A stretch of DNA of 64,000 nt from Fibrobacterota bacterium. GTDB taxonomy: Bacteria > Fibrobacterota > Fibrobacteria > UBA11236. The DNA lies in assembly GCA_019509785.1 (NCBI GenBank), contig JAEKLQ010000069.1, forward strand, positions 20,778 to 84,777, read 5' to 3'. This document shows positions 35,760 to 44,884 of this stretch, piece by piece (the stretch's first letter is position 1; the number at the start of each line of letters is the position of its first letter). The notes beneath the pieces are model-generated. The model was not told the DNA's origin. It saw nothing but the letters and a program-made list of their open reading frames with translations, and made no database searches. Both the position numbers and the translations under genes were made by a program.

Positions 35760-37507
35760 GCCGAGCCAAACGGTTGCTCCTGGCCATCGGGGACTTGGGC
35801 GTCAAGCCCGGGATGGACGCCTCCCTCGCGCGCCACACGCGCATCTGCAATTACGCCGGCGTCGGCCACGTCTTCATGACCCTTCCTTATTACTGGGTGT
35901 TCCAATCCTTCGGGGCGACATGGCTGGGCTCTTTGGTGATCCCGCTTTCCCTTTTCATGGCCTCCATCCCGCTCCTGAACTACGCGGGCTTCACGACCCT
36001 GTCCCGCCTCTCGCTCCTGGCGGTCATCAACGTTTGCGTCTACGTGTACACCGCCTCCATGGGCATGCAGTCATCGGTGCAAAACGTTTTCTTCTACATG
36101 TTGATCGTGCCTTTGATGCTTTTCCACGTCCGGGAGTGGCGGAGCATCCTGTTTTCGGTATTGCAACCCATCGGTTTTTCCGCGCTCCTGGTTTGGAAAG
36201 GCGAATGGTTCATCCCGGCGACCCACTTAAGTCCGCACGCGTACGCTATCATGAGCCCGGCCATCACGGGCACCACCGCCATCATGCTGTTCGCCTGTTC
36301 CTATGTCCTCATCTGGTCCTTCCACGCCGCCAACGAAAAGCTGGTCCAAGCCAAGCAACTCGCCGAGTTCCATAGCCGGGAAAAGAGCCGGTTCCTGTCC
36401 ATCGTCAGCCACGAAATCCGCACGCCCCTGAACGGCATTTTCGGGGTCATGCAGACGCTGGCGGCTTCCGAGCTGCCCCCTTACATCCAATCCGACTTAA
36501 GGCTCATGCGCAGCTCGGGCGAATTGCTGCTGGCCATCATCAACGATATCCTGGATTTCTCCAAGATCGAATCGGGCCGCATGTCGCTGGAAACGCGTCC
36601 CTTCCATTTCCGGGGGATGGTGGAGGAATGCCTGAACCTGGCGAGGAGGCCCGCCCAAGGCAAGGGTTTGGCCTGTTCCCACCGCTGGGAACCGGGATGC
36701 CCCGAGTGGGTGGAAGGCGATGAGACCCGCTGCCGGCAGGTGCTTATGAACCTGCTCAACAATGCGGTCAAATTCACCGCGGCGGGCGGTATCTCGACCC
36801 AGGTCTCCGCTATGCCGTTGGAGGGAGGGACGTTCGAATTCCGGATCGCCGTGAGCGATACCGGCATCGGCATCTCCGCCGAGGGACTGGCGCGCTTGTT
36901 CCAAGCTTTCAACCAGGCCGATTCCAGCACCAACCGGAAGTTCGGCGGCACGGGGTTGGGGCTCGTGATCTCGAAGAAATTGGCCGAGGCGATGGGCGGG
37001 GACATCCTCGTCGATTCCATCTACGGCCAAGGCAGTACCTTCACCTTCGCCACGCGCCTTAAAGCCTCAACCCCGTCCCAGGGCGAAGCGGCGCCGAACG
37101 TACCCGATGGTTCGATCCCGTATGCGGGCAAGCAGGCGTTGCTGGTAGAGGACAACCCCGTGAACCAGGTGGTAGCCTGCCGGTTCCTGGAGCGGATGGG
37201 ATTCGAAGTGGTAATCGCCGATCATGGCGAATCGGCGCTGGAAAAATTGTCGCGGGACCGCTACGCGGTCATCCTGATGGATTGCCAAATGCCGGTCATG
37301 GACGGCTTCGAGGCTACCCGCCGCATCCGCGGCATGGAAAAAGGCCGGACCCGCCAACTGATCATCGCCATGACCGCCAACACCCATGCCGAAGATCGCC
37401 AGCGCTGCCTGGACGCGGGCATGGACGACTTCATCCCCAAGCCGATCCTGATCGGGCAGTTCATGGAGACCTTGCGGAAGCATCTCCCGGCCACGGGAAC
37501 GGCTTAA
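35756..37507 (+). CDS. Hybrid histidine kinase with C-terminal receiver
   Basis: The 583-residue protein has an N-terminal membrane domain of about six helices (about 30-195), a HisKA domain with His near 219 ([21 protein letters not shown]), an HATPase ([41 protein letters not shown]), and a C-terminal receiver with the phospho-Asp near 508 ([20 protein letters not shown]) and Lys in FIPKP. It overlaps phoR by 4 nt, so it is part of the phoBR transcript. The receiver could draw phosphate away from, or feed it to, a partner; no separate Hpt gene is visible nearby. Signal unknown. Confidence 0.88.
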   Translation: MSRAKRLLLAIGDLGVKPGMDASLARHTRICNYAGVGHVFMTLPYYWVFQSFGATWLGSLVIPLSLFMASIPLLNYAGFTTLSRLSLLAVINVCVYVYTASMGMQSSVQNVFFYMLIVPLMLFHVREWRSILFSVLQPIGFSALLVWKGEWFIPATHLSPHAYAIMSPAITGTTAIMLFACSYVLIWSFHAANEKLVQAKQLAEFHSREKSRFLSIVSHEIRTPLNGIFGVMQTLAASELPPYIQSDLRLMRSSGELLLAIINDILDFSKIESGRMSLETRPFHFRGMVEECLNLARRPAQGKGLACSHRWEPGCPEWVEGDETRCRQVLMNLLNNAVKFTAAGGISTQVSAMPLEGGTFEFRIAVSDTGIGISAEGLARLFQAFNQADSSTNRKFGGTGLGLVISKKLAEAMGGDILVDSIYGQGSTFTFATRLKASTPSQGEAAPNVPDGSIPYAGKQALLVEDNPVNQVVACRFLERMGFEVVIADHGESALEKLSRDRYAVILMDCQMPVMDGFEATRRIRGMEKGRTRQLIIAMTANTHAEDRQRCLDAGMDDFIPKPILIGQFMETLRKHLPATGTA

Positions 37508-37531
37508 GAATCCCGAACGGAACGCTTGCGC

Positions 37532-38539
37532 TCAGTCGCCCAGCAGCTTGAAGCCCCAGCCGAAGAGGCAGGCAACCAGGGCGGTAAAGGGGATGGTCAA
37601 CACCCAGGCCACCGCCATCTGCCCGGCGATCTCCCAGCGTACCGCCGAAGCCCGTTTGGCCGAGCCCACGCCCATGATGGCCGAGGAAATCACGTGGGTG
37701 GTCGAGACCGGCGCGCCGAAGTGGGTGGCCGTTAGGATCACCGCCGAGGCCGCCGTTTCTGCCGCGAAGCCGTGCACGGGCTGCAAGCGGATCATCTTCA
37801 CGCCCATGGTCTTGATGATGCGCCATCCGCCCGCCGAAGTCCCCAAGGCCATGGCGCTCGCGCAGAGGAAAATCACCCAGGACGGAATCGCGAAGTCCTT
37901 GCCCACGGGATGCAGGAAACCGGCGCCGACCAGGGCCATGGTGATGATGCCCATCGATTTCTGGGCATCGTTGCTGCCGTGGGAGAAGGCCATGAACGAG
38001 GCCGACACCAGTTGCAGATGCTTGAACCAGCGGTTCACCTTTCCCGCCGGGCTCTTGTGGAAGATCCACATCAGCAGGATCATGATGATCACGCCGCCGG
38101 CGAAACCCGCCAGGGGGGAGATCAGCAAGGACTCGATGATTTTCCATACGCCTTGGGCGTTAAGGGCCTTGAAACCATGATGGGAGACCGCCGCCCCGAT
38201 GATGCCGCCGATGAGCGCATGCGACGAGCTGGAAGGGATGCCGTACCACCAGGTCAGGAGGTTCCAGAAGATGGCCGCCAAAAGGGCCGATGCCACGATG
38301 CCGTTGGTCACCAGGTGCGGATCGACGATGCCCTTGCCGATGGTCTTGGCCACCGCCGTGCTCGCGAAGGCGCCGCCGAAATTGAGGACGGCGGAAAGGA
38401 TGATGGCTTTCTTGGGCGACAGAACCCGGGTGGACACCACGGTGGCGATGGCGTTCGCCGAATCGTGCATCCCGTTGATGTAGTCGAAGACGAGGGCCAG
38501 GGCTATCAGCCCGATCAGGATGGGCAAACCTTCAGCCAT
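37532..38539 (-). CDS. pit: Low-affinity inorganic phosphate transporter (Pit family)
   Basis: A 335-residue membrane protein of the PiT family, which imports phosphate as a metal-phosphate complex or with cations. Both signature repeats are present: NGMHDSANAIATVVSTR near residue 23 and FSHGSNDAQKSMGIITMAL in the second half, along with GIPSSSSHALIGG and GAPVSTTHVISSAI. About ten helices are predictable. Its ATG overlaps the upstream DUF47 gene by 8 nt, the usual Pit-DUF47 pairing. It is convergent with the hybrid kinase gene, 24 nt apart. Confidence 0.95.
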   Translation of the reverse strand: MAEGLPILIGLIALALVFDYINGMHDSANAIATVVSTRVLSPKKAIILSAVLNFGGAFASTAVAKTIGKGIVDPHLVTNGIVASALLAAIFWNLLTWWYGIPSSSSHALIGGIIGAAVSHHGFKALNAQGVWKIIESLLISPLAGFAGGVIIMILLMWIFHKSPAGKVNRWFKHLQLVSASFMAFSHGSNDAQKSMGIITMALVGAGFLHPVGKDFAIPSWVIFLCASAMALGTSAGGWRIIKTMGVKMIRLQPVHGFAAETAASAVILTATHFGAPVSTTHVISSAIMGVGSAKRASAVRWEIAGQMAVAWVLTIPFTALVACLFGWGFKLLGD

Positions 38540-39152
38540 GCTTCAGCACGATCCCTTCGATGATGCCCGCCACGTGCTCGCACATGTCGGTGGCCGTTTC
38601 CAGGTTCTCGTAGATATCCCGCCATTTCATGACTTCCAGGGGATTGGGGCTGCCTTTGAACAGGTTGGCCACCGCCTCCCGGGCAATCCTGTCCCCAAGA
38701 TTCTCCAGGCGGTTGATTTCGATGCAATGGGGGATGACCTTTTCGTACTTCAGGTCCTGGACCACCGGCATCACCTTGTTCAGCTCCGCCACCTGCTTGA
38801 TCAGGACCTCCACTAGCTCGCGGACCGGTTGGGTAATCTCGACGATGCCGTACAGCACCATGCGCTCGGTCACCGCCTCCATGTAGTCCATGCAATCGTC
38901 GAGCCCCAAGCACAATTGGTGGATATCCTCCCGATCGATGGGGGTGATGAAGCTCTTATCGAGCCGGATCAGGATATCGTGGGTCAGGACGTCCGCGTCA
39001 TGCTCCAGCCGTTCCAGCCGGGCCGCGCAACCGGCAACGTCCCCGGAAACGACCATTTCCCCCAAAACCTTCGCCCCCGCCTCCAGGATTTTGGCGCATT
39101 GGCAGAACATTTCGAAGAATTTCGCATCCGAGGGAATCAGCTTCTTAAACAT
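38532..39152 (-). CDS. DUF47 (PhoU-like) partner of the Pit transporter
   Basis: The 206-residue helical protein begins MFKKLIPSDAKFFEMF and has the DUF47/PhoU_div pattern: LERLEHDADVLTHDILIRLDKSFITPIDREDIHQLCLGLDD, with the acidic metal-binding residues of PhoU-like proteins, and KWRDIYENLETATDMCEHVA near the end. Such proteins are encoded next to pit genes and are thought to control or assist them. The stop lies inside the pit start. No Pho-box-like site is evident upstream (39153-39230). Confidence 0.92.
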   Translation of the reverse strand: MFKKLIPSDAKFFEMFCQCAKILEAGAKVLGEMVVSGDVAGCAARLERLEHDADVLTHDILIRLDKSFITPIDREDIHQLCLGLDDCMDYMEAVTERMVLYGIVEITQPVRELVEVLIKQVAELNKVMPVVQDLKYEKVIPHCIEINRLENLGDRIAREAVANLFKGSPNPLEVMKWRDIYENLETATDMCEHVAGIIEGIVLKHG

Positions 39153-39226
39153 GGGGGCAGCCTCCTAGGGGGTTTAAGCCGCATTCTTCGGCGGCCCGAA
39201 GGTAGAAAAAAACCCGGCCCCCTCCT

Positions 39227-39240
39227 TATAATGGACGATA
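39227..39240 (+). promoter_or_regulatory. TATAAT -10 box immediately before an ATG (leaderless start)
   Basis: A perfect TATAAT at 39227-39232 lies 7 nt before the ATG at 39240. A transcript starting at the normal distance would begin at the start codon. The -35 region is weak. The same arrangement is seen before the FapA-type gene at 60556. Confidence 0.45.
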
Positions 39241-39587
39241 TGCGCATCCCCGTGAATTTGATGGTCTTCTTAACGGTCGGCGGGGTTTTCTACGGTTTCA
39301 TTTTGCCGAAAAAAGCCGCCTTCACCCACGATTTGATCCGGGCCTTCCATGGCGGCCAGGTGTCGCGGGAGGATTCGGCCAAGGCCATGGTGGAGGCCCG
39401 CATCCTGGTCGACCTTTGCCCCAAGGCGGATTTGTCGGAATACCGGCCGTTGGCCTGGACGGATTACTATGCGGAAAGCGCAGAAGATGCGTCTATCACG
39501 CATTCGTTTTCCTGCGACGCGCAAGACCGGAAATTCCTTTTCCGGTTCCATGACGGGTTGATTACCGAAATCGTTGATTTGCGGTAG
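39240..39587 (+). CDS. Hypothetical single-span protein
   Basis: A 115-residue product from the ATG at 39240 (MRIPVNLMVFLTVGGVFYG); an in-frame ATG three codons earlier lies inside the TATAAT box, so I prefer the later one. Residues 5-21 form a hydrophobic helix, either signal anchor or signal peptide, and the rest is soluble and acidic (VEARILVDLCPKADLSEYRPL, FRFHDGLITEIVDLR). There is no Shine-Dalgarno, in keeping with a leaderless transcript. I do not recognise the family. It is divergent from the pit operon. Confidence 0.55.
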   Translation: MRIPVNLMVFLTVGGVFYGFILPKKAAFTHDLIRAFHGGQVSREDSAKAMVEARILVDLCPKADLSEYRPLAWTDYYAESAEDASITHSFSCDAQDRKFLFRFHDGLITEIVDLR

Positions 39588-40067
39588 AGGTGGGTCCTAG
39601 GCCGGGCCGCCCCTCCGTTCCGGCTCGGACGCTCGCTGCCTATACTTCGCGGTCTATCCACGTCCTGGTAAAGCGGACGCCCGCGAAAGCTGGGTTGGGT
39701 CCTTCGCGACGGCGCGATTCGACCGAGAGGATCTTCCGCGCCTGATCCCGTCGCGGGCTTTCGACGGACTTTTGTCGATTCGCTTTCCCAGGACGTGACG
39801 CGCGCGAACTCGCCGGAGCGGAGGGTCGGACCGGCCTCGGCCTCGGGCCCTCTGCGGAAATCACGAGTTCGGAATACTTCGGGACGGGCCGGATAGGGAT
39901 TTCCTTGGCGCGATGGATGGGGGATTGAGAAGGGATGGGAAAGGGATTGGGAGGGTCGTATTAGAAATACCTACGGGAGGAGGAAGACTGATCGGGAAGA
40001 GGAATACCTCTCGGGAGAGGTATTCCTACTGGGGCCGGCTTAACGGATGAGCGGGGGGGAAGGTTAC
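39588..40067. other. Gene-free region with long inverted repeat and strong hairpin
   Basis: I see no supported gene in these 480 nt. It contains a 17-nt inverted repeat with one mismatch, CACGTCCTGGTAAAGCG at 39659-39675 and CGCTTTCCCAGGACGTG at 39781-39797, enclosing about 105 nt that has further complementary stretches around CCGCGAAAGC and GGGCTTTCG. Further on is a perfect 13-bp hairpin (listed separately). The first part could be a folded RNA or a short non-autonomous repeat element. Confidence 0.45.
40000..40027 (-). terminator. Perfect 13-bp hairpin after the SASA esterase gene
   Basis: AGGAATACCTCTC and its exact complement are separated by only GG, about 40 nt beyond the stop of the minus-strand esterase gene. 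Position fits a terminator, but no T-run follows on the minus strand, so it may instead be an mRNA 3'-protecting or rho-dependent structure. Confidence 0.5.
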
Positions 40068-41051
40068 CTAACGGGTAATCGGCAAGAGGGACTGACCATT
40101 GGCGGAGAAGCAGTCCGGGCCGGCGCAGAGGAATGGGGCGCCATCGAAGATGCGGACTTGGAAGGCGGGGGAGGCCGCGGCGGCGCGCTGGGCGGGGGCT
40201 TCCAGCCCGGTCGTGGGCGTGTTGTATTTGGAAAGCCAATTGGTGGCGAAGCCTTTCCCGAGGGCGATCATCCCGTCCAATTTATAGTGGGTCCCGTCGG
40301 TCGCGAAGCCGTAGGTGTCCACGGTGCTTACGTTGGGGACGTTCTTGGCCACGGCGCGTTCCGCCGCGCGGATGGTGCCGGCGTATTGCCATGAGCGGGA
40401 GGAATCGATCATGCCGATGATGAAGGGGAGGTTGGGCTCCTTCAATTGCGAGCGGATGTCCTTCACGAGGTTCGTCAAGTTGGTCTGGTATTCGTTCGCG
40501 TAACCTTGGTTGTTGCCGTCGAATTCCCCTTGCATCCATAACACGCCGGACCACACGGGCGTGTATTGCGGATCGAGCGCGGCCAGCCCGGCTTTCGCCG
40601 TCGCGAGCGCTGCGTTGAACAGGGAACCGGTCGTGCCTCCGGAGCTCGGCGGCCGCCAATCGGTGGCCAGGTAGGTGCTGCCCACCGAATGCTTGATCAA
40701 GGCGATCTTGGCGCCCGGCAGGGAATCGGACAACGTCTTCCCGAACAGAAGCTCGGGCCCGAAGTATCCGGCGGCATGGCCGAAGTCCATGCCGTTGTTC
40801 ATCCACTTCTTCTTCTTCGCGTTGTCGATCTCGCCATCGGCGTAGATGAGTACGTTCGTCTGGCTCTGGGTATAGGCCGAAGGCATGCCGGTGGAAGGGG
40901 TCCAGCCGGACATATTGGATTGCCCCGCCAACAAGAAGACCTTGATGGGCGTAGCGGCCGCGGCGGGAAGCGCCGCCAGGCAAAGGGCGGCGAGGAACGG
41001 ATGGGCGAAGGCGGGAAAGGGGGTTTTCGTGAAGATGGCAGGTCCTTTCAA
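40068..41051 (-). CDS. Secreted sialate O-acetylesterase-type carbohydrate esterase
   Basis: The 327-residue product has a Sec signal (FLAALCLAALPAAAA) and then the SASA/CE6 landmarks: VFLLAGQSNMSG with the catalytic serine, SGVLWMQGEFDG, and DGTHYKLDG with the Asp-x-x-His pair. Such enzymes remove O-acetyl groups from xylan or sialic acid; xylan is more plausible in a polysaccharide degrader. The start is a TTG at 41051 overlapping the upstream stop (TTGA), so it is coupled to the SGNH hydrolase gene. A cysteine-containing tail (PFLCAGPDCFSANGQ) ends the protein. Confidence 0.82.
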   Translation of the reverse strand: MKGPAIFTKTPFPAFAHPFLAALCLAALPAAAATPIKVFLLAGQSNMSGWTPSTGMPSAYTQSQTNVLIYADGEIDNAKKKKWMNNGMDFGHAAGYFGPELLFGKTLSDSLPGAKIALIKHSVGSTYLATDWRPPSSGGTTGSLFNAALATAKAGLAALDPQYTPVWSGVLWMQGEFDGNNQGYANEYQTNLTNLVKDIRSQLKEPNLPFIIGMIDSSRSWQYAGTIRAAERAVAKNVPNVSTVDTYGFATDGTHYKLDGMIALGKGFATNWLSKYNTPTTGLEAPAQRAAAASPAFQVRIFDGAPFLCAGPDCFSANGQSLLPITR

Positions 41052-42004
41052 GGCACCAGGACGGAGGCGCGGTGATGGGCCGAACCCGCCTGGGCATCCA
41101 AACGATAGATACCCGCGGGGATCGCCGCGAGCGGAAAACGCGCCATACGGAGTCCGGTTTCGGCCTGAGTCGTCCCGGTCATAACGGTTCGCCCGGAAAG
41201 GCTTGTCAAACGCACCGAAACCGCCGCGGGGCGGTCGAGGGAAAGGGAAAGCTCGAGGGCGCCGTTCGCGATCCGCTGCCCTTGGAACGCGCCCGCCCCG
41301 GGCCCGGTCCCGGCTTGGAGGCCGGTGGCCGCCAGGTCGAAGAAATTATTGTCCTTCGCGAACTTCCACCAGGCTTCGGCGGTGGCGGTTCCGCCCGCGG
41401 CGGTGGGGTGAATGCCGTCCGAAGTGTATTCGGCGTAGTGCCCGGCCCAGGTCGGCCGGAGATCGAACCAATAGCATTTCGGCTCCACGCTGGCCTTGCA
41501 GATCTTTTCGACTTCGGGATTGTACACGTCCTGGTTCGTCTTCAGGGTAGCCCAATTGCTGCCATAGGGATCGGCATAGCGCATCCATACCACCCGCTTG
41601 GTGCCGCTCGTCTTCATCGCGTCGAAATATTGCTTCACGGTGCCGAGCGCGCTTTTTATCTCCGCGCAATCAGCGGTCGCGGTCGCGCCGCAGCTATTCA
41701 TCAGATCATTGCCGCCCCCGTCCGTGAACAGGAAAGTCGGTTTCGGGGTGCAGTCCTGGTATTGTTTCAGGATCCCGGTCATGACGGCGCCGGACACCGC
41801 GATTTGATGGACGCTTACGCTGGCGTCCATGTACCCGTCCGCCCGGGCCAGCCGGGTCAGCTCCGTGGCGATGTTGGCGAGCGCGAAAAAGGATTCGCCG
41901 TTCAAGACCAGGTCGTTGGCCTTGATCTTGGTCTGGGCCTGCGCGAACGATGTCGCGCCCGCGATCATGAGGCCGCTCAGGGAAAGTACGCTGATGAATC
42001 GCAT
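41048..42004 (-). CDS. Secreted SGNH/GDSL hydrolase with C-terminal sorting-like tail
   Basis: From the ATG at 42004 (MRFISVLSLSGLMIAG, AAGGAG 6 nt upstream) a 318-residue exported protein is encoded. The region from LVLNGESFFALANIATELTRLA contains a divergent block I serine; FTDGGGNDL is the block with Gly/Asn of the oxyanion hole, and TSDGIHPTAAGG carries the catalytic Asp and His. The last 80 residues (VSVRLTSLSGRTVMTGTT to IPAGIYRLDAQAG) match the FCB-type C-terminal tail of the 28172-33082 protein. It probably acts as an esterase on plant or microbial glycans together with the downstream SASA esterase, whose start overlaps its stop. Confidence 0.78.
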   Translation of the reverse strand: MRFISVLSLSGLMIAGATSFAQAQTKIKANDLVLNGESFFALANIATELTRLARADGYMDASVSVHQIAVSGAVMTGILKQYQDCTPKPTFLFTDGGGNDLMNSCGATATADCAEIKSALGTVKQYFDAMKTSGTKRVVWMRYADPYGSNWATLKTNQDVYNPEVEKICKASVEPKCYWFDLRPTWAGHYAEYTSDGIHPTAAGGTATAEAWWKFAKDNNFFDLAATGLQAGTGPGAGAFQGQRIANGALELSLSLDRPAAVSVRLTSLSGRTVMTGTTQAETGLRMARFPLAAIPAGIYRLDAQAGSAHHRASVLVP

Positions 42005-42424
42005 AGGGATCTCCTTGGGAAAATGCAAGCCTGGAAATGGACTTCCGGATCCCCCTCCGAATCCAAATTCAACCTAACGGACGCCGACCCCGGCGGATCG
42101 GATTAAAGTGACGAACTCTCTTCCCGATCGCGCCCGTGTCGAATTTTTACGGTTACGTTCGATATCGGCCTGATCCGGCGTTTACCGCTTGTATACCGGC
42201 GGATTGGGGCCCGGAACCATTTAACACCATTTTAACTGGTGTTTTTAACGCGGGTCTACATCGTTTAACCGTGATATCGGTATCCGATCCAATCCGGTTG
42301 TGGTAGAGGAAGAATCGGTTAAATCGCGCAGTATTCCCGTTGGAATTTGCAATCGCCGGAATAGTGATGTACAATGGGCCCGACCCCCAACCGACCCTTC
42401 CTCAACCCAGACATAAGAGGTCCC
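42005..42424. other. Divergent intergenic region with TTAAC repeats
   Basis: A 420-nt AT-richer spacer between divergent genes. TTAAC occurs at 42221, 42232 and 42245, and TTTAAC again near 42263, giving roughly helical spacing of 11 and 13 nt. The first two lie in a small hairpin (AACACC/GGTGTT, 42223-42243) followed by TTT. This could be a regulator-binding array or a weak terminator. The 90 nt nearest 42004 hold the leader of the SGNH gene. No coding sequence is evident. Confidence 0.4.
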
Positions 42425-43570
42425 ATGTTCCAACTCCTTCCAAGCGGACTCGTTCTTCTATTGCTCGTCCCGCTTTCCGGCGTTGCAACCGCCCAGGGGG
42501 CCTGGACCGTGCAATCCACGGAATTCAACGACGACTTTTCCAAAGCCTCCTTTCCGGATGCCGATCATGGTTGGATTATCGGCGCGAATAAAGCCAATGA
42601 CAGCGGGGTGGTGGTTTCCACCTCGGACGGGGGCGCCACCTGGACGCGCAAGCCCTTCGGCCGGCCGATCAACATCGCCGCCCAGCAATTCGTGACCGCC
42701 AAGATCGGTTGGATCGCGGGCAAATGGGATTCGACCCAAAGCGCCGGCATTTTCAAAACCGTCGACGGCGGGGATCATTGGGTTCTGCAGACGCCGAAGG
42801 ATTCGACGCTCTGGAATGCCAACATCTATCCGGGCGGCCCCATATTCTTCCTGGATAGCAATACCGGCTGGGTGGGCGGCGGCCCGAATGCGATGCTCAA
42901 GACCACGGATGGCGGGGTAACCTGGAACACCCTGGGTACCGGGGCCGGCGGAATCATCTTCTTCCTCGATGCGGATACGGGTTGGATGAGCAACGGGATC
43001 ACCAGCATCAGGAAAACCGTCAATGGGGGTACCACCTGGGTTACCTATCCCATCGGGACGGCCAATACCCAGAGCTCCCTCTTCTTCGCCGATAGCAAGC
43101 ATGGTTGGATTACGACTTATAGCAGCAATACCAGCGACAAGGGAATGGTATTGGCCTCAACCGACGGAGGCGCCACCTGGTCGGTCCAGAACACCGGCGC
43201 CGCCGGAACCTTATATTGCGTCGATTTCCCGAGCCAGGATAGCGGCTGGGCCATGGGCCGGTTCGGCAACATCCTGCGTTCCGGGGACGGGGGAACGACC
43301 TGGATCCTGCAAACCAAGGCCGTCGATAAAGGCCTGCGCTCCATGGCCTTCATCGATGCGCAAACGGCCTGGGCCGTCGGAGACGGCGGCGCCATCCTGA
43401 AATTCGATGCCGATGCCGTGACCGGCATCCGGACGCGGTCCTTGCCCGGGATCCATTCGGAAGCCCGGATGCGGCGCTTCGATGCCAATGGTCGCTTGAA
43501 AGTCAGGGGTCGCTCCCTTGGAGGCGGTTCCCCGGCGCCAAGCCCCGACCTGCGGGCGAAAACCTTTTGA
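42425..43570 (+). CDS. Secreted YCF48-like beta-propeller protein
   Basis: The ATG at 42425 (AGAGG 5 nt upstream) gives a 381-residue protein with a signal peptide (FQLLPSGLVLLLLVPLSGVATAQ). It carries six sialidase/BNR-type repeats of the YCF48 kind: STSDGGATW, KTVDGGDHW, KTTDGGVTW, KTVNGGTTW, ASTDGGATW and RSGDGGTTW, each followed by a GW(I/V/M) strand, so a six- or seven-bladed propeller is expected. The end (VTGIRTR then RRFDANGRLKVRG) is a short tail also seen in the two hydrolases encoded downstream. Role unknown, possibly binding or assembly at the surface. Confidence 0.8.
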   Translation: MFQLLPSGLVLLLLVPLSGVATAQGAWTVQSTEFNDDFSKASFPDADHGWIIGANKANDSGVVVSTSDGGATWTRKPFGRPINIAAQQFVTAKIGWIAGKWDSTQSAGIFKTVDGGDHWVLQTPKDSTLWNANIYPGGPIFFLDSNTGWVGGGPNAMLKTTDGGVTWNTLGTGAGGIIFFLDADTGWMSNGITSIRKTVNGGTTWVTYPIGTANTQSSLFFADSKHGWITTYSSNTSDKGMVLASTDGGATWSVQNTGAAGTLYCVDFPSQDSGWAMGRFGNILRSGDGGTTWILQTKAVDKGLRSMAFIDAQTAWAVGDGGAILKFDADAVTGIRTRSLPGIHSEARMRRFDANGRLKVRGRSLGGGSPAPSPDLRAKTF

Positions 43571-43680
43571 TGCGGGCGATTTCCCTCCCATAAGCGGGCC
43601 TGTTGGCGATACTTTAAGGCCGGAACCACGGTCGCGCGTGAAGTCCGGAAAATCGCCAAACATAGGCCGGGAGGGGAATC

Positions 43681-44772
43681 GTGGATCGGAATCAGGTAGC
43701 GGGACGGACGCAAAGGACGAAGCCATTGTTTACGGCCATCGTCGGCCTGCTGCTAATGGGCGCCACCGGCTTTTCCCAACAGATCACCGACTTTAGCGCG
43801 TCGTTTTCATACCTATGCGATGACAGCTACTTCAACAAAGGCGATAGCTTATTGACTTTCCGGACCGTGGGATCCACGCCCCTGCGCATCCGCAGGGTCC
43901 GTCCCGCGGGATGGAGCAAAAGCAAACGCCTCCCTGCCCTCATCATGTATTTCGGCGGCGGCTGGACGGGGGATTGCGCGGGGGAATTCAAATGGATGAA
44001 GGATTACTTCAAGGATCAGGGGTTCGTCATCTTCATCGCCGAGTACCGCCTCGGCGCCCCCATCGAGCAGAAGGCGATACCCGATAGCAAGGCCGCGGTC
44101 CGATGGGTGCGGGCCAACGCCGACACGCTGGGCGTCGATCCGCAAAAAATCATCTCATACGGAAGTTCGGCAGGCGGGCATCTGGCCGCGGCCGTGGGCA
44201 CGGTGAAGGGATACGAGCTTTCGGGCGAGAACCTTGCCATCTCCTCCCGTCCCAATTGCATAATTTCCCTGTGGCCGGTCATGGACCTGACCAAGAGCTT
44301 CGGGAACATGACGTCGGTGGATGCGAAGCTGGTCTCGCCCGCCTGGGCTCTGTCCGATACCGTTCCTCCCATCCTGGTCATGATGGGAAGCAACGACCCT
44401 TACATGAGCGGAGTCCAGCAATTCAACACCAATGCCGCGGCCTATAAGTTCGAGCACCAGTACAAGGAGTTCCCCAATGCCGGGCATGATTTCGGCTTCC
44501 GCCCGGTGGGCGCGACCGACAAGGGCAATGCCGGGGAAGATTCCACCATCGCCTGGACGATGGCGTTCCTGAAGCAACGTAGCTTGCTGCCCTCGCAGGT
44601 TACGTCGATAGGTCGCGAGAAGAAGGATGTCCGGGCCTTTCCGGAAGGGGCGGGAGCGGAAAACCCCAGACGCTTTACCGTGCAGGGCCGCTTGCTCCGT
44701 CCGATCTCCGGCGCGTCGGCGTCTTCGAGGCGCTCCGCTGTCGCATACCCTTCACCATCGGGACGTCCATAA
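43681..44772 (+). CDS. Secreted alpha/beta-hydrolase (esterase/lipase type)
   Basis: The start is a GTG at 43681 with GGAGG about 6 nt upstream. The 363-residue product has a signal anchor (PLFTAIVGLLLMGATGFSQ). Its alpha/beta-hydrolase fold has an oxyanion strand ALIMYFGGGW, nucleophile elbow YGSSAGGHLAA, the acid region ILVMMGSNDPYMSG, and histidine in FPNAGHDFGF. It resembles secreted carbohydrate esterases (BD-FAE and related). The tail VTSIGREKK then PRRFTVQGRLLRPI parallels that of the upstream propeller protein. It is co-directional with both neighbours. Confidence 0.8.
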   Translation: MDRNQVAGRTQRTKPLFTAIVGLLLMGATGFSQQITDFSASFSYLCDDSYFNKGDSLLTFRTVGSTPLRIRRVRPAGWSKSKRLPALIMYFGGGWTGDCAGEFKWMKDYFKDQGFVIFIAEYRLGAPIEQKAIPDSKAAVRWVRANADTLGVDPQKIISYGSSAGGHLAAAVGTVKGYELSGENLAISSRPNCIISLWPVMDLTKSFGNMTSVDAKLVSPAWALSDTVPPILVMMGSNDPYMSGVQQFNTNAAAYKFEHQYKEFPNAGHDFGFRPVGATDKGNAGEDSTIAWTMAFLKQRSLLPSQVTSIGREKKDVRAFPEGAGAENPRRFTVQGRLLRPISGASASSRRSAVAYPSPSGRP

Positions 44773-44884
44773 AAATCCCGGCGCCGCGGGGAACTCGCGT
44801 CACTACGAATTGATTTATGGGATCACTCCTAAATCGTATTTTTCGCTACCTCCAACCCCATATACCGGACACAACCCAGGAAAA

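Noticed and set aside
39640..39864. 74-codon minus-strand frame across the inverted repeat
   Set aside because: Its sequence is explained by the repeat arms; no start signal.
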